From Bathymodiolus brooksi (taxonomy: Eukaryota; Mollusca; Bivalvia; Mytilida; Modiolidae): 64,000 nucleotides of DNA. Of this stretch, positions 1 through 35,609 are shown in pieces. The stretch covers positions 91,014,031 to 91,078,030 of the forward strand of contig OY804584.1 of NCBI GenBank assembly GCA_963680875.1, in the 5' to 3' direction. The position numbers and the translations under genes were made by a program. The stretch's first letter is position 1, and the number at the start of each line of letters is the position of its first letter. The notes below the pieces were generated by a model that worked only from the letters and a program-made list of their open reading frames with translations, was not told where the DNA came from and made no database searches.

Positions 1-62
1 CAAGCTGTGTAATAATGTGTGTCTAGACCTTGAAAACTGATGTTATTATTTTTATCAGTAAC

Positions 63-328
63 CAGGGCTCACCACACATAGTAAAAACAGGGCGACTTGA
101 CTTCTCTCTCTCTTGACTTAAGGGCGAAGTGAGGGAAAATCTGGTAGACTTCCGAAAATCGATCCAAATTTTAATGTTTCTTTCCCCGATACCGCATGTT
201 CCCCTAAAAAATACAGACTTGAAAAGACTGACAGGGCGACTAAAACTTCACTTTTTGACAGAAATTGGGCGACTTCATTGAAACCAAGGCGAAGAAGTCG
301 CCCACTTCGCCTGGTTTGATGAGCCCTG
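63..328. mobile_element. hAT-like MITE, 266 bp
   Basis: Ends are CAGGGCTCACCA and, inverted, CAGGGCTCATCA. The flanking 8 bases tcagtaac and actgtaac agree at six of eight positions, suggesting an old 8-bp target duplication. No coding sequence. It lies beyond the SECIS, near the end of the SELENOO 3' UTR or past it. Confidence 0.7.
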
Positions 329-489
329 ACTGTAACATCATAAAAATGTGTTTGAGGTCAAACTGACTGATAATTTTCAGTATCAGTCATGTTCCTTGAT
401 ACTGATAATATCACTCAGTGAAATCAAAGGGAAAATGTCCATATTACTGATAATAATAAATATTCACACACAATTGAATTAGAAATCTG

Positions 490-567
490 CACAATTAATA
501 TCTTTCTCAGTTGCCTGCCATTTGAAAATCAAATTTAAACAAGCAACATCATTCAAACAATAAAATT
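490..567 (-). promoter_or_regulatory. SELENOO: Type II SECIS element in the SELENOO 3' UTR
   Basis: On the minus strand, ATGA (552-549) is followed by GTTGCTTGTT, which pairs in full (with G-U wobbles) with GGCAGGCAAC next to TGA (509-507). This gives the ATGA/TGA quartet and a 10-bp helix II. The apical part has an unpaired TAAA and then a small helix, TTTGA against TCAAA around a TTT loop, the type II form. It lies about 640 nt beyond the stop codon, a normal distance. Confidence 0.85.
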
Positions 568-727
568 GCTTTGATATCAAAATTGTACAGTTTGTAAATA
601 TACCACAATCAAAACTACCAAACGAACTATCAATCTCCCTTTATTTCACTAGGAATAGGGTTGATTAAGACTCAAATTCTGTATTTTAACTGTCAATGTT
701 CATTTGAAATCTCAACTTTAATAGTCC

Positions 728-895
728 TTGGTTTCAAAGGAGAAGAGGGTACACACGAAACCCCTCTTACCCCTACCCCCCCCCCTTTGCTAAGGAGAAG
801 AGGGTACATACCCCCTTACCCCTACCCCCTTTGCTAAGGAGAAGAGGGTACATATGAAACCTCTTACCCCTAACCCCCTTTGCCTACCGGTGTAA
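728..895. repeat. Three-copy tandem repeat in the SELENOO 3' UTR region
   Basis: Three copies of a unit of about 55 bp containing aggagaagagggtacat and ttacccctaccccctttg. The unit is partly self-complementary (GAAGAGGGTA against TACCCC). It lies between the stop codon and the SECIS. Confidence 0.75.
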
Positions 896-1193
896 ATATG
901 TAATGGTACATCTGGTACATATGCATAATATAGGTTGGCATCATAAAACACATTTCTAACCAATACTAGGAATCTCATAGAAACCTATTATAAGGTGAGA
1001 TAACCATTTCTGTCTAAGGGAGGTAAACCACAAAAATGTCCCTTCTTCATTGATCTGATTCTGATGTTAATGTTTGTCAACAAAATAATATCACAACCAA
1101 TCATAAACATCAAAATGGCTTCCTTGATTTTACAGAATTTCAATCAATAAATTTCTTCAGCATGTTCTATTGGTAGTAGTTTGATAGTGGTAT

Positions 1194-24510
<23,317 letters not shown>

Positions 24511-25630
24511 GTAAAATATTGTGAAAAACCAGATTTACCCCCGTCTATGTTTACGATAGGACCATACAAATGTAATTGCAAATAAATTGAAGCAAGTATC
24601 ATTAGCATGAAACTATTGTCCTAGCATGTATCTAAGATCCAAACATCAAACTGGATTGTGCTAACTGCAAAGCAAAACATAAAACAAATTAATTAAAAGC
24701 AAGCAAAATAAAAAAGAAATATGCAAATTAAAATAATAGTAGCCCCTCAAAGTATAATGCACTTTCTTTGATCACAAATAAGGCAAGCAGCTCAGCAATT
24801 CTGTCATTAAATACCTTTTCATGAACATGTTCATCAATTAAAACTGCTGTCATTAGCCTCATTTTTGTATTTGATTGCAGTATTAATTCGGATGGTAATG
24901 GGTCGTTTTCTCATCGACATTTACCCCATATCTCTTTTTACTTCTATCAGAGAGGAACAGGGCCTAAATATAGAAGCGTTGTACCCTGTCTACCACTCAA
25001 GAAAAGATTGGTGTTGGACAAACTCATTTTATAGGACAATGAGTCATGCACCATTCTAAAAAGATGACAGATTTGTGACACCTAGTACCTTGTAACTTTT
25101 TTTTACTGTAAAAGATATTAATTTTTTTGACATTTTCCTTCTTTATATCATACTGCAACCAATAATAGATGTAAAGGATTGCACACATTATTGTGGGGCA
25201 CATGTACAAGTTAAGACATGGGAGACAAGTTGTGAAGTTGTACTTTCCCAAGTACATTGACAAGGTAGTAATTATTGAGATAAAACAGACGTGTCATACA
25301 GTTTGGTTACACTGGGAGGATATTTCAATATGTTTTTATTTGTTTTAAAAACATTTTCGGGTTCAGACATTGTTTAGATTGGAGAAATGGAGCGCTGGAG
25401 ATGGTGTGTCGTGATAACCACCCCCCTTTTTTGTAATGTGACCAAAAGTACATTTCCGCGCGATGTCTTCAACCTCTAAAATAACTAAAGGGGACAAACA
25501 AATGTATCTGATGTGAACTGTGCCAATTACCCACTTAAGACACGCCTTCATTCAATGCTGTGCATCATTTCCTTTGCTGAGATGGGAATATCTGTACTCT
25601 ATGGCGGCCGCCATTAAAAACATGGATTCA
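24511..25630. other. SELENOO upstream region
   Basis: Would hold the SELENOO 5' UTR and promoter. I cannot place a TATA box or start site with confidence, and no coding feature was seen. Confidence 0.5.
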
Positions 25631-25639
25631 GCTGTTACC

Positions 25640-25900
25640 TGACCCCGATATCAAACAAAAAAATCCGAGGGGTAACGAGTACCAGACTAGGTATCAGGGT
25701 ACTCTCCGGGAAAAATCGAATCTGGTGCAGGTGCACTTCGGGTCAGGTAGAAGATGTAATCCATTATTTACTTCATTGTACTTGCCATGCGAACCATAGG
25801 GAAATTTTTACTACATATTTGACATCCGAGTGTCAAAATTTTCAAAATTTAGATGACAAATGTATATATATAAGATTTAGCAGGGTGAAAGCTTGCCGAA
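25640..25900 (+). pseudogene. Non-LTR retrotransposon C-terminal remnant
   Basis: The plus reading TRLGIRVLSGKNRIW, then CRCTSGQVEDVIHYLLHC, has the C-x-C ... H-x4-C pattern found at the C-terminal end of many LINE ORF2 proteins. The frame is short with no start. From 25900 to 26940 nothing further is certain. Confidence 0.5.
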
Positions 25901-26945
25901 TCTCGTAATGAATAACTTTTTCTTTTTAGCAGTTTTAATTGGATATGACGGGACATTTATTTAACGGTTTTAAAATGAAGCTTAGTGGACAATGTATATA
26001 ATAACGTACCATCCATCGGCACGCTAGAAGCTGTTCTTTTTACCTTTTATTAGTACAACTGACTCTTTTATGACTCGTGTATATAGAAATAAATACTTTT
26101 AAATACGTTTAAACCCGTTTTAAACTAGATAGGGATATTTTAGAGATAAGTGATAGGGGCACACCATACCAGACATTTATGATTCTGGACTTCAGTGGTG
26201 TATACGTTGGCAACAACGGTTATCCAGGCAGTGGATGAAGATTCAAGATAGGTAACAGGTAACAGGTAAACTCATGTGGATCTTAAATAATGAAGACCCA
26301 ACAATACTCAGATATCTTTGTCAATATCTTTTATCAACTACTATTTGATTAAATGGAATCGGAGATCTGCAAACTGGATGACCTGCATTGAGCATGAGAA
26401 AGAAAATATTCTTTTTGGCATCGTCCCTTGATGCTCGCTGCTGGTTATCCAAAAGCTCTGATCCCTTTCCATGTTCCAAGCAATATTACATGTTTGTGTG
26501 TCTCTCCCCTTTACTTCCATATCGAATTCTTGTATATCAACATGGCCGGTCTGCACTAGACACAAGTAGGACTTTATTCTTTTTAGCATCGACTCAAGGT
26601 GTCTCTTGCAGATTGGTGATGAATCACCTGATATATGTATATGTTCTCGCTGAATTATTCGAGTTACCTAATAATACATTAAAAATACTATTCCAGTTAT
26701 TCCCCTTTTACCATGTTTTGATAGATTCTTGGTAATTAGTATTTTTGAACGAAAAAGCGGGGTGGATGTAGGCGAGGAAATCTATTTAATTAGATAGATT
26801 TATCCCAGAAATGGATAGCAAACTCCTATTCATTCATTTACATCAATGATTTATATATATATAAATCATTATTTACATGGAGCAAAATCTGGATGAAAAT
26901 AAGTTATTTCGATATAAAATATAAATAAATTCAAGTCTAATTAAA

Positions 26946-27275
26946 CAACATTATTAAGAAAAAACTGGTGGAACGTGCTAATCTGGGTAACGGGTCACTG
27001 TAATCGGGCGGCTGTATCGAGAAAAGATACGGTGTTGAAAAAACTGTTGATACTCATAAAATATTGATAAATGCAATAAAATGTAATGTTTGTCTTCAAG
27101 AAATATGATAGACAAAACCATGTGTGAAGTTTTATGACGAAATATCTCCGATTTCTATGTAAATTTACGAGTTGAAGTAGGGAAACACCCACAGGTAATT
27201 TTAGCGATGTATTTTTATCTTGGCCAAGAATAATGAGTGTCCTGATTGGATGACCGATTTAAAACACACTAACTC
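26946..27275. repeat. Duplicated segment, copy 1 (uninterrupted)
   Basis: About 320 bp from acaacattattaagaaaaaa through gggtcactgtaatcgggcgg to taaaacacactaactccgca. The second copy at 27280-28420 is nearly identical but is split by a LINE. Confidence 0.9.
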
Positions 27276-27279
27276 CGCA

Positions 27280-28420
27280 AACAACATTATTGAAAAAAAA
27301 ACTGGTGGAACGTGCTAGTCTGGGTCACGGGTCACTGTAATACAATACAATACAATACAATACAATAAGCTTTATTTAAAGTCGGAAAACATCAAACATT
27401 ACAACACAATGAGCTTTTAAATCCGACATAAGAATATGCATATATAAACAATAAAACAAAAACATGCACACAATATTTGTAAAAAAAAACAAAAAAACAT
27501 TGTCATATTAAAATTTTCTATGAAATTTCAAACCAAATTTAAATATGAAAGCAATTTAAAACACAGCAGTAGCAGAAACATAATTTAAAAGCACATATTA
27601 TATTGATGTGAATAAACAAAAAGCATGGATAGAATGAGACAAATAGAAATCAAAACTTTTAAAATCACATGCATCTACATGTATATCTGAAAATATTAAA
27701 AATAAAGCAAAAAAGTATGAAAATAATTTAAAATCATGCACAGAAGCTGCAGTGACATGAACTGCCATTCCAAGAGTTTATTAAACTCTTAAATTGATTG
27801 AAAGATGTTTCTTTCCTGAAATGGTCTGGCAGCTAATTCCAAGTTTTTGAAGCATATTATCTAAAAGAGTTCAATCCATATCGGGTAGTCTTAACTGTTG
27901 GTATATGTGTTGTATTGCTGTACCTAAAATTATATTTATTATTTTTTAAAGTTACAAGATCACGTAGATATTGAGGGGTTTCCTTATTTATAATTTTAAA
28001 TGTTTCAATAGCTATTGTACGTATACGTCTAATTTTTAGATAAGGTAATTTTGATTTAACCAGAAGTTCTTCATATGTGGAGTGGTTTTCATAATATATA
28101 AATTTTAGTGCTCTCTCTTGAATTTTTTCCATCTTTTTAGTAATCGGGCGGCTGTATCGAGAAACAGATACGGTGTTGAAAAAACTGTTGATACTCATAA
28201 AATATTGATAAATGCAATAACATTTTATGTTTGTCTTCAAGCAATATGATAGACAAAACCATGTGTGAAGTTTTATGACGAAATATCTCCGATTTCTATG
28301 TAAATTTACGAGTTGAAGTGGGGAAACACCCACAGGTAATTTTAGCGATGTATTTTTATCTTGGACAAGAATAATGAGCGTCCTGATTGGATGACTGATT
28401 TAAAACACACTAACTCCGCA
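27280..28420. repeat. Duplicated segment, copy 2 (split by LINE insertion)
   Basis: Left part 27280-27341 and right part 28140-28420 together match copy 1. The break is after gggtcactgtaat. Confidence 0.9.
27342..28139 (-). pseudogene. 5'-truncated LINE with reverse transcriptase C-terminus
   Basis: On the minus strand the reading starts at KKMEKIQERALKFIYYE and continues LPYLKIRRIRTIAIETFKII, ending near TTRYGLNSFR. This is typical of the tail of CR1/RTE-like LINE reverse transcriptases. About 480 bp of 3' UTR follow, ending in ttaaataaagctt and a (TTGTA)n tail. gtaat flanks it at 27337-27341 and 28140-28144 as a 5-bp target duplication. Truncated, no start, inactive. Confidence 0.85.
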
Positions 28421-28429
28421 TGGTAAAAA

Positions 28430-29430
28430 GATGCATGTAAAAGAAAACTATGTTATATTTATTTATTTGTTTGATTCTAGAATATTGTTGATTATTGATT
28501 TAAACAAGGAAAAAGGGGAAAAGGAGGGGGGGATTTTATTTGTGAATTTTACAGTTAAATAAATGTTATGTTTCGACAGTTTAAAGAGAAAAATAAAAAT
28601 TTGTTGCGACTATAGCTTAAATCAGCGTTAAAAATTGAACAAATATCAGTGGTTTTGTAAATGAGATTTATTTTAAATAGATAATCTGAATTTATTATAT
28701 ATTAATTTATTATTAATTATACAATTTTATATCCCTTGGGAGGGGGAGGGGGGCTATGATGAAAATTTGAAATAAAAACACAAAACCGGACTTTAAGCAA
28801 AAATAATAATCCAGGATTAGTTTTTTATTAAAAAAAAATCCAGGACCACTGTGTCCATGTTTTTTGTTTGTTTTTTTTAAATTAATAATATGAAATATTG
28901 ACATCCACACTTGCCTTTTGGACAGCACATTTCTGTGTCCACACTTGTAATATCATAAAAAAAGCAATAATGTATATTTGTGTTACTGATAAAAGTATTA
29001 AGTAATCAATTCTTTGATAGAGATAATATGCTGTCACCAAACAAATATTCCCCCATGCTGGCCCCTTAATCCATTTTAATTACAGCTGTCAACTGCCTTT
29101 TGATCTTTTTAAAAGTTGACCTTTGGGGAATCCGCAGTAATTATGTATCTGGATTGTCCCTTTGCTACTTAACATTCCTTTTAATTTGGGTACCCTACAG
29201 TTAGAATCTTGTGTCCATGTGTTAGTATCTCGTGACCACATGATAGTATTTTCTGGACACACGCTAGTATCTTGTAATATTTAAAAAAATATATATATTT
29301 ATATGACATGAACAAGTTTCTATATATCAATCACCATATTATTTATCTGTACATAATGCATATTCTGCTTTGCATATATACAAAAATGTGTATATCTATT
29401 CCAAAGAAATAAGACGCTTAGTTATGACAA
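28430..29430. other. Intergenic, nothing recognised
   Basis: AT-rich with short G and A runs. Three words of the type gtgtccatgtgttagtatct occur near 29210-29270. No gene evidence. Confidence 0.5.
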
Positions 29431-29433
29431 GCA

Positions 29434-29670
29434 ATAACGCTCCTGTGGTGAAATAGTTAAGAGTACTCGTATCATGTGCGGTAGATCGTGGTTTCGATCA
29501 ACGATCTGATCAAACCAACGACTACAATTTATATTGGCACATGGCGTAAAAGAATAAAGGCAAAGACTATACAATTTATATTGGCACATGGCGTAAAAGA
29601 ATAAAGGCAAAGACTATACAATTTATATTGGCACATGGCGTAAAAGAATAAAGGCAAAGACTATTTGACT
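29434..29670 (+). mobile_element. SINE-B-like tRNA head with a 60-bp tandem repeat
   Basis: ctcctgtggtgaaatagtta, then gcggtagatcgtggtttcga, resembles the tRNA-derived head of SINE-B. It is followed by three copies of a 60-bp unit holding ttggcacatggcgtaaaaga and aaggcaaagactat. Confidence 0.6.
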
Positions 29671-29806
29671 CGTAGTCAGCATAATTCCTTCATTGCATGG
29701 GATAGAAGTCATGAAGTTTTCCATGATTATAAGCTACCTTGCATCTGTTCAGTGTATGACATAGGTTTCAAAGTGTTATCCATGAAAATAAACTACCTTG
29801 CACCAT

Positions 29807-30055
29807 TCAAGCATAAGCATAAGCATCTGAAGCTTGTCCATGAAAATTAGGTAATGTATTAATTTGTAAACCTTTAAAGTCTGAGCATGTAGTAAAAAAA
29901 TATTCCGTATTGTAGATTTGGTCATACTTGTTTAACCACCATTTACCTATAGAATTCCAATTGTCATTTTTGCCGTTTAATATTTTATGCATACTTTTGA
30001 ATTGTTTAGCCTTAATGAGCGAATCAATGTTAATCATACCCATACCCCTTTCCTA
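29807..30055 (-). pseudogene. LINE ORF2 fragment
   Basis: Minus reading GMINIDSLIKAKQFKSMHKI, then NWNSIGKWWLNKYD and CSDFKGLQINTLPNF. GMI.xxSLIKAxK is a common motif downstream of the LINE reverse transcriptase core. No start context or neighbouring domains; a relic. Confidence 0.6.
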
Positions 30056-30059
30056 AACT

Positions 30060-31070
30060 CGCCAACAGCACACATCTCTTTTCCCACCCTTGCCTTCCCT
30101 TCCCTTCCAATGTGCAATGGTCCCATAACATCTATAATGCACTGGAATTACTTGCAATAACCACGCCTCGGATTAACCTCATTGGCTATGGTAACGCCTC
30201 TGTACAAAGGAAGAAATGTAATACAAAATATTATACAATTCATGACATTTGAAAAGAAGAGGTAAACGTGGCAAACCATTTTAGCAAAGAAACTATTATT
30301 TAAAAGGCCCTGGCCTTTAAAACGGAAATTTGTTTAATATGTTTAGCTTGTCATTATAGATTTTATTCATATTTCAACTTTTGACAAAGATGTCTTGAAA
30401 AAATGCTAAACTATAATTTTCGAAATACTGCTTCTAAATAAGGCCAGTAATTATTTTATTAATAGGTATACATGTATACTGTCTTTACTTTGCTGTAGGG
30501 CACGTATACAGTGAGTTAGTTAATTTATACTCACTTGATAATAACATAAATTCAATGCTAATAATTCTCTTGCAGTATGAAAAGGTAAATATATTGTAAA
30601 CTTTCTGAAATAAGATAGAAATTATGGATGTTTATGTGTTCAGTTTGTGATTTCATGGATTGCTATACTTTTCTTGAATGGAGCCAAGTGCGAGATTGAT
30701 ACACGCACGTTTAGCGGACATTCACGAAAAAAATTGAAAAAGGTACGCATTGTTGGTTAAAGACAAATGATACCAAGAGGTAAACTTTAGTGTAAATTAA
30801 TAATGACAATGTCCAGAAGCAGAATCAGCTGATGATATTAATGGGGTCAGATTTTTGTCATTCTGTAGAGAATCAACATAAGAACTATATTTTTTTCAGT
30901 TTATCAACAGCACAGATTTAAACACGATGTATCATTTTTACAGCGATTAAAAAATAGATTCGTGGACTATTTATAGTAGAATATGATATTTATTTGATGC
31001 TTAAACTATGAAAATTATTCTTTAAGATCACATCTGGTAATGGAAATTCCTAATTCAAATTTCATGAAAA
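30060..31070. other. Intergenic, nothing recognised
   Basis: AT-rich; one pyrimidine-rich patch near 30080-30110. No coding or RNA feature seen. Confidence 0.5.
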
Positions 31071-31075
31071 AACGT

Positions 31076-31228
31076 ATTTGAACCCCGTTCATGGCGAGGT
31101 GTACTCGATACAACATTATGCGATAAAGTTTGTCAGTGTTTTGTTACGGTTGGTAGTTTTCTCCAATTAAACTGACCGACACAATATAACTGAACTATTG
31201 TTAAAGGTGGCGTTAAACACCACAATCC
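31076..31228 (+). mobile_element. 5'-truncated SINE-A
   Basis: Has ggcgaggtgtactcgataca, aaactgaccgacacaatata and aggtggcgttaaacacca. The tRNA-like head is missing. Confidence 0.75.
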
Positions 31229-31367
31229 TCCGCATCCTATTGTACAGGACCGCTGTCCAAATGTGACGTAGATTTGATTTCATGACGTGTATAATACACG
31301 TGACGTAGCAAACACATTTATCATAGTCTCTGAACCCGACAAGAAACATTGTATTTATATATCAAAT

Positions 31368-31496
31368 TCTTATTCTTATTCTTATTCTTATATGTATAAT
31401 TGCCTCCAATAACAATATCAATGTATGCAATTTGTTTGCCCCTATTGTGGGCCCATTGATTGGAATAATAAATATTCTTATTCTTATTCTTATAGT
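31368..31496. repeat. Two (TTCTTA)n tails, LINE-like
   Basis: ttattcttattcttattctt occurs at about 31370 and again at 31470, separated by about 80 bp. Such tails suit short 5'-truncated LINE insertions. Confidence 0.5.
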
Positions 31497-31519
31497 ATTG
31501 TTATTGATCTATAATTATA

Positions 31520-31796
31520 ATGTTCATTCATAAAAAAAAATATGTAGGCACGTGTATGCCTGAAGTGTCTTACGACAGTTACAACAAGCTACATAATATA
31601 CACGATTGTGCACCTGATAGTATTTATCGGTGCACATCATCATGTGCAATCCGTTGCGAACGGGGTTCCCATAATAAGTGCAATGGGTCACGACAGGATA
31701 GTGGCTGAGTTCCCTGGTGTTATATCAATATACAATGTACATTCTATTTTTGGGGGAAATGTTTATCTGGATATAATGCATATGTACAGAATGTAA
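31520..31796 (+). other. Two overlapping unassigned open frames
   Basis: One frame reads MFIHKKKYVGTCMPEVSYDS and another, from 31608, MHLIVFIGAHHHVQSVANGV. I recognise neither. No splice or family evidence; more likely chance or a decayed element than a gene. Confidence 0.25.
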
Positions 31797-31912
31797 GACG
31801 ACATGAAACAGGTAATGTTAGTAGACATAGATGATTTTATTGTGAATTAATTTAACCTCGCCACTTTTTATTGAATTGACTGTACCAAGCCAGGAACGTG
31901 AACGGTCATTTA

Positions 31913-32000
31913 GTCAAATCAAATCAAATCAAATCATTTATTGGATATAGCATAGTTAACTACATGTACATATTAATCACAACGTTGCGTAATCCAATAC
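31913..32000 (-). mobile_element. LINE tail fragment
   Basis: Starts with (caaat)n followed by catttattggatatagca, the reverse complement of a LINE 3' end. Confidence 0.45.
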
Positions 32001-32357
32001 ATTCACAAGCATATATAAACATAGAGATAACGCATAATATGTTGGGGGTATCACACACAGGCACTTGTTTCATTAAAAAAATATATGCCCCCTCCTCTTC
32101 CTTACTTCAAGGTAAACATCTGCCCTTTACCCCTTCCCCACTTCGCCTCAATATTTTTCGCTTATTTGTGCATGATCCTTTCGCTGACCCAATTATATCG
32201 TTACACTCCCGAGATATTTCTCTTTTCGACTGCCACATTTAAATATAAATACCGGCCCCCCTCAGACGAATTGGAAGGGAATATTCAGCGAAAGTCGCAT
32301 TTTCTATTTTTCAGTCAATGAAACGGATGTATACGCCTCTGTTTATGTATGAGAAAC

Positions 32358-32625
32358 AATCCCACTGTCGTGTCCGTGATCGGATCGTATTTGGATTTAC
32401 AACTACCTGTGCAATCGATTCCTATCACCGCTTATGTTGTGAGTTCGAATCCCGCTCAAGGCAAGTTGTACAATATTATGTGATAAAGTTTGTCGGTGAC
32501 TTGCGACAGGTGGTTTTCTCCGGGTACTCCCGGTTTCCTCCTCCAATAAAACTGACCGCCACAACGATATAACTGAAATATTGTTGAAAGTGGCGTTAAA
32601 CACCCTATAACCAAACCAATTAATA
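32358..32625 (+). mobile_element. tRNA-derived SINE (family A), best full-length copy
   Basis: Head tcgtgtccgtgatcggatcg, then gagttcgaatcccgctca with a clear B box; centre atattatgtgataaagtttg; tail gccacaacgatataactgaa and gtggcgttaaacacc, ending in aaccaaacc. About 265 bp. Confidence 0.88.
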
Positions 32626-32629
32626 CAGG

Positions 32630-33965
32630 TTTTTTAGGGGGGGGGGGGGGGGTGGAGGGGTGGTATTATCTAACAAGATTGAATCTCACTTACAATTTAC
32701 ATAACAATTGTCAAAACATTTTTATCAGTACTTTAAGTGCCATTTCTAAGTGCTTAACGCGTAATGTGGATGTCATTGAAATTTGACACAATTCAGCAGG
32801 TTATTGTGGATTTTAGTAGTTCAATAAATATGCCTGGTGATAAGATGTGTGACCTTGTCCAGAGATTATTTTACATGGGGTAAGTGTTCTAAATTTTGAA
32901 CGCACTTTCTACACGCTTTCATTATTTATTGATTTCAACATGAAAATGTATAGATCATAAAATTGTGTACAAAAAATCAGGATAGTTTAAAATAATTAAC
33001 CGACACACGGGGTCAGTCGTACGCATACATGTGTATATTGCATTTAAAAATGTTCGATTAAACCTGGGCATGCCGATTTTATATTTATTACTTTAAATAT
33101 GCAATATTATATATCTTATTATACCTCTGTCTTTATGTTATATGGCCATGATAATGCATATTATTTTTTATATGATATAATTATAATACCGTATAGGGAT
33201 ATCGGACCACCAGCATAGTGAAATGGTTACACGGTCGCCTCGACCGAAGATAGAAGTCAAGAGTATCAACATTACGGTGGGTCATTTCCAGAATAGAGGT
33301 ACAAAAATGTATATATATTTGTACGATGTTGCATTTATTTGACGACCTATGATTGGATAAAATCATTCCTAAAATTAACGATAGAAGCCAGTGCCATATA
33401 TGTAAATCTAGAGAATAAGATTAATACGCTTTACTGGCCAGTGGACTAAAATTCCATATGCCAGGTGACTGCAGCATTGTGTAATCTATTATTGCACAAT
33501 TTGACCTTGACGCTGTCCGAAATAAAGAAATATTGTAATCGATAACTGAGACGACTTATGCCAAACTTGTGTACTTGACCAGACTCACTATATATATATT
33601 ATGTGTGTATTTTAATTTAGCATAATTAAACACAACTGCAAGAAAGTTGATGATTTATATTTTATTCTAAAATAACACAGTAAAAAAAACTCTTCTTGAG
33701 ACACAATAAAAAAGTAAGAAATTAACGTTTCTAATAAACTACTTAAAAAGAATGTTATACACCGATGCAGACGATAGATAAACGTACAGTTACGAAACGA
33801 TGAAGACGGAAAATTACAGAAGGTCAGTGGGCGGTGCTTAATTTTGTCTAGTGACCATTACGTCTTTAGCCTTAGAACTTCCAAGAAAGTCCGTCAAACA
33901 TAGTTCGTGGAAAAAACTTGGTTATTACTGTTTCAAGTTATAGATCAGCAACATCGTACAAAAAT
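32630..33965. other. Intergenic, nothing certain
   Basis: Includes a poly-G run at 32637-32651 and at 33210-33260 a tRNA-like patch (gtgaaatggttacacggtcg) that may be another SINE head. No gene evidence. Confidence 0.45.
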
Positions 33966-33967
33966 GT

Positions 33968-34116
33968 TCTAAGCCCCCGTGACCGACTTTGATTATTTAG
34001 ACGGTAAGTAAATAGTTGAAGGGTCAGCGCTTTACTGACCGTCTAAATAAAGCGCGAACCCTTCAACTATTTACTTACCGTATAAATAATCATAGTCGGT
34101 CACTAGGGAGCTTAGA
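33968..34116. repeat. Long hairpin / foldback element
   Basis: Arms of about 55 bp: taagcccccgtgaccgactt and agtaaatagttgaagggt at left return inverted at right, ending in actagggagctta. The centre has a second nested pair, ttactgaccgtctaaata. Confidence 0.8.
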
Positions 34117-34119
34117 ACT

Positions 34120-35335
34120 TATAATATACAGACGTGCCGCTGGAATGGGCCACCCTTTTAAGTTTTGAAAAAATGAAAGGGTCGTAGTAAATTTTCCAAT
34201 TCGATTTATATAAATGGAAACCGTAAGGATTTTATGTCTGCAAGCCAATGCAACTTCTTTATTGCCAAGACAAACTCGTCTATAATTGTGTTATTATTTA
34301 GAAGGAGAATGTACAAATTTGATTTATATGTGGTAATTTTGGATTTAGACAACAGGTTAATTAATGGTAGACCGATAACTGAATAATATATGAATGGGAA
34401 TATTTTTCGTACTTCGATTGTACGAATAGATGTGGTTTTCATGTTGAGGGAATATATAAACGGGAATATTTTTCAAATTCCGCCGTATCCAATTTTAGCT
34501 TAAAATGTATCCCAATGAACAACATTAACACACACACAACACGAATGTGCATGCACACGATTGGCATTATCATGGTGATATTATCTTCAAAAATATATCA
34601 TATACGTATATGGTCTACATCAACATCAATTTAATTCCCATGTTTCACTATATTGTGTTAAATATTATTTATATTTGTGTATGTGCTATTTTTGTTGACA
34701 TTATTATATGTGTATTATTTGTAGGGAGAGGACAGTCCATAAGTTGTGATAACTTTTTGTCCAATCCCATTGCTGTTTTATTTGCAATAAAATAATATTA
34801 AACTAAACTATATACGTATACGACCACTAGAAGGAATTATATATTTTGTATTGGACCATTAAATAAATTCACATTTAAACAAAAGATGTTCTTCTGTTAA
34901 CGCTTTTAATTTTACGAGCCTTTAACACAGCAAACACAAAAATGCACCATTTTTTGTTCACAATTAATTTCATTTATAATCTTCACGACGTTAGCAAATA
35001 GATCTTAAGTCGAAGTGGGCGTTGTTAAATGGTTGTATTCTGCATTGACTGATGAAGTTTCAATTTCTCGGTCACGTCACATATCAACCTAGTGGCCATG
35101 AACCTATCGAGTGATTATTATATTGAATTGAATGAAATCTTTGTGTAGTTTTATTGGCGTACATGTATAAAAGCGTAATTCGAATTACATCTTGTTAAAA
35201 AGCATTTCATCATGAAAATTGATTATTCGTATTTTGTTACGTTTAGGGAGTTTGATGCCAAGTTAATTTTGACTTTCGTTTCGTTCCGTTTTTTTTTCTT
35301 CAAAACATTTGACATCTCTAACCTTTACACAATTA
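34120..35335. other. Intergenic, nothing recognised
   Basis: AT-rich, with two gggaatatttttc words near 34395 and 34460. No gene evidence. Confidence 0.5.
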
Positions 35336-35337
35336 TG

Positions 35338-35606
35338 TTGTCGTGCAGTCGTGGTCGTGATCGTATGATAGTTGGATTTACAACTACCTGTGCAATCAAT
35401 GTCTATCACCACTAAAGTTGTCAGTTCAAATTCCTCTCATGTCGAGGTGTACTCGATACAACATTAGGTGATGAAGTCTGTCGATCAGTATTTTGCAATC
35501 AGTCGTTTGACTTCTCCGTGTACTCCGGTTTCCCCCACCAATAAAACTGACCGCCACGTTATAACTGAAATATTGTTGAAAGTGGCGTTAAATACCACAA
35601 CCTTAA
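35338..35606 (+). mobile_element. tRNA-derived SINE (family A)
   Basis: Head gcagtcgtggtcgtgatcgt, then caactacctgtgcaatcaat and ctatcaccactaaagttgtc; centre gtcgaggtgtactcgataca; tail gttgaaagtggcgttaaata. This copy is the closest local match to the 118-bp satellite. Confidence 0.88.
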
Positions 35607-35609
35607 CTA

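Noticed and set aside
360..410. A hairpin TGACTGATA / TATCAGTCA as SECIS
   Set aside because: It is fully Watson-Crick paired, lacks the TGA/GA quartet, and has only an 8-nt loop. The fold at 490-567 fits all SECIS rules.
26341..26735. Overlapping 82- and 115-residue frames on both strands
   Set aside because: No family resemblance, splice context or conservation signal; likely chance within decayed repeat DNA.
32358..32460. A tRNA gene
   Set aside because: A and B boxes are present, but no full cloverleaf; the same head occurs on many SINE copies with the SINE tail.
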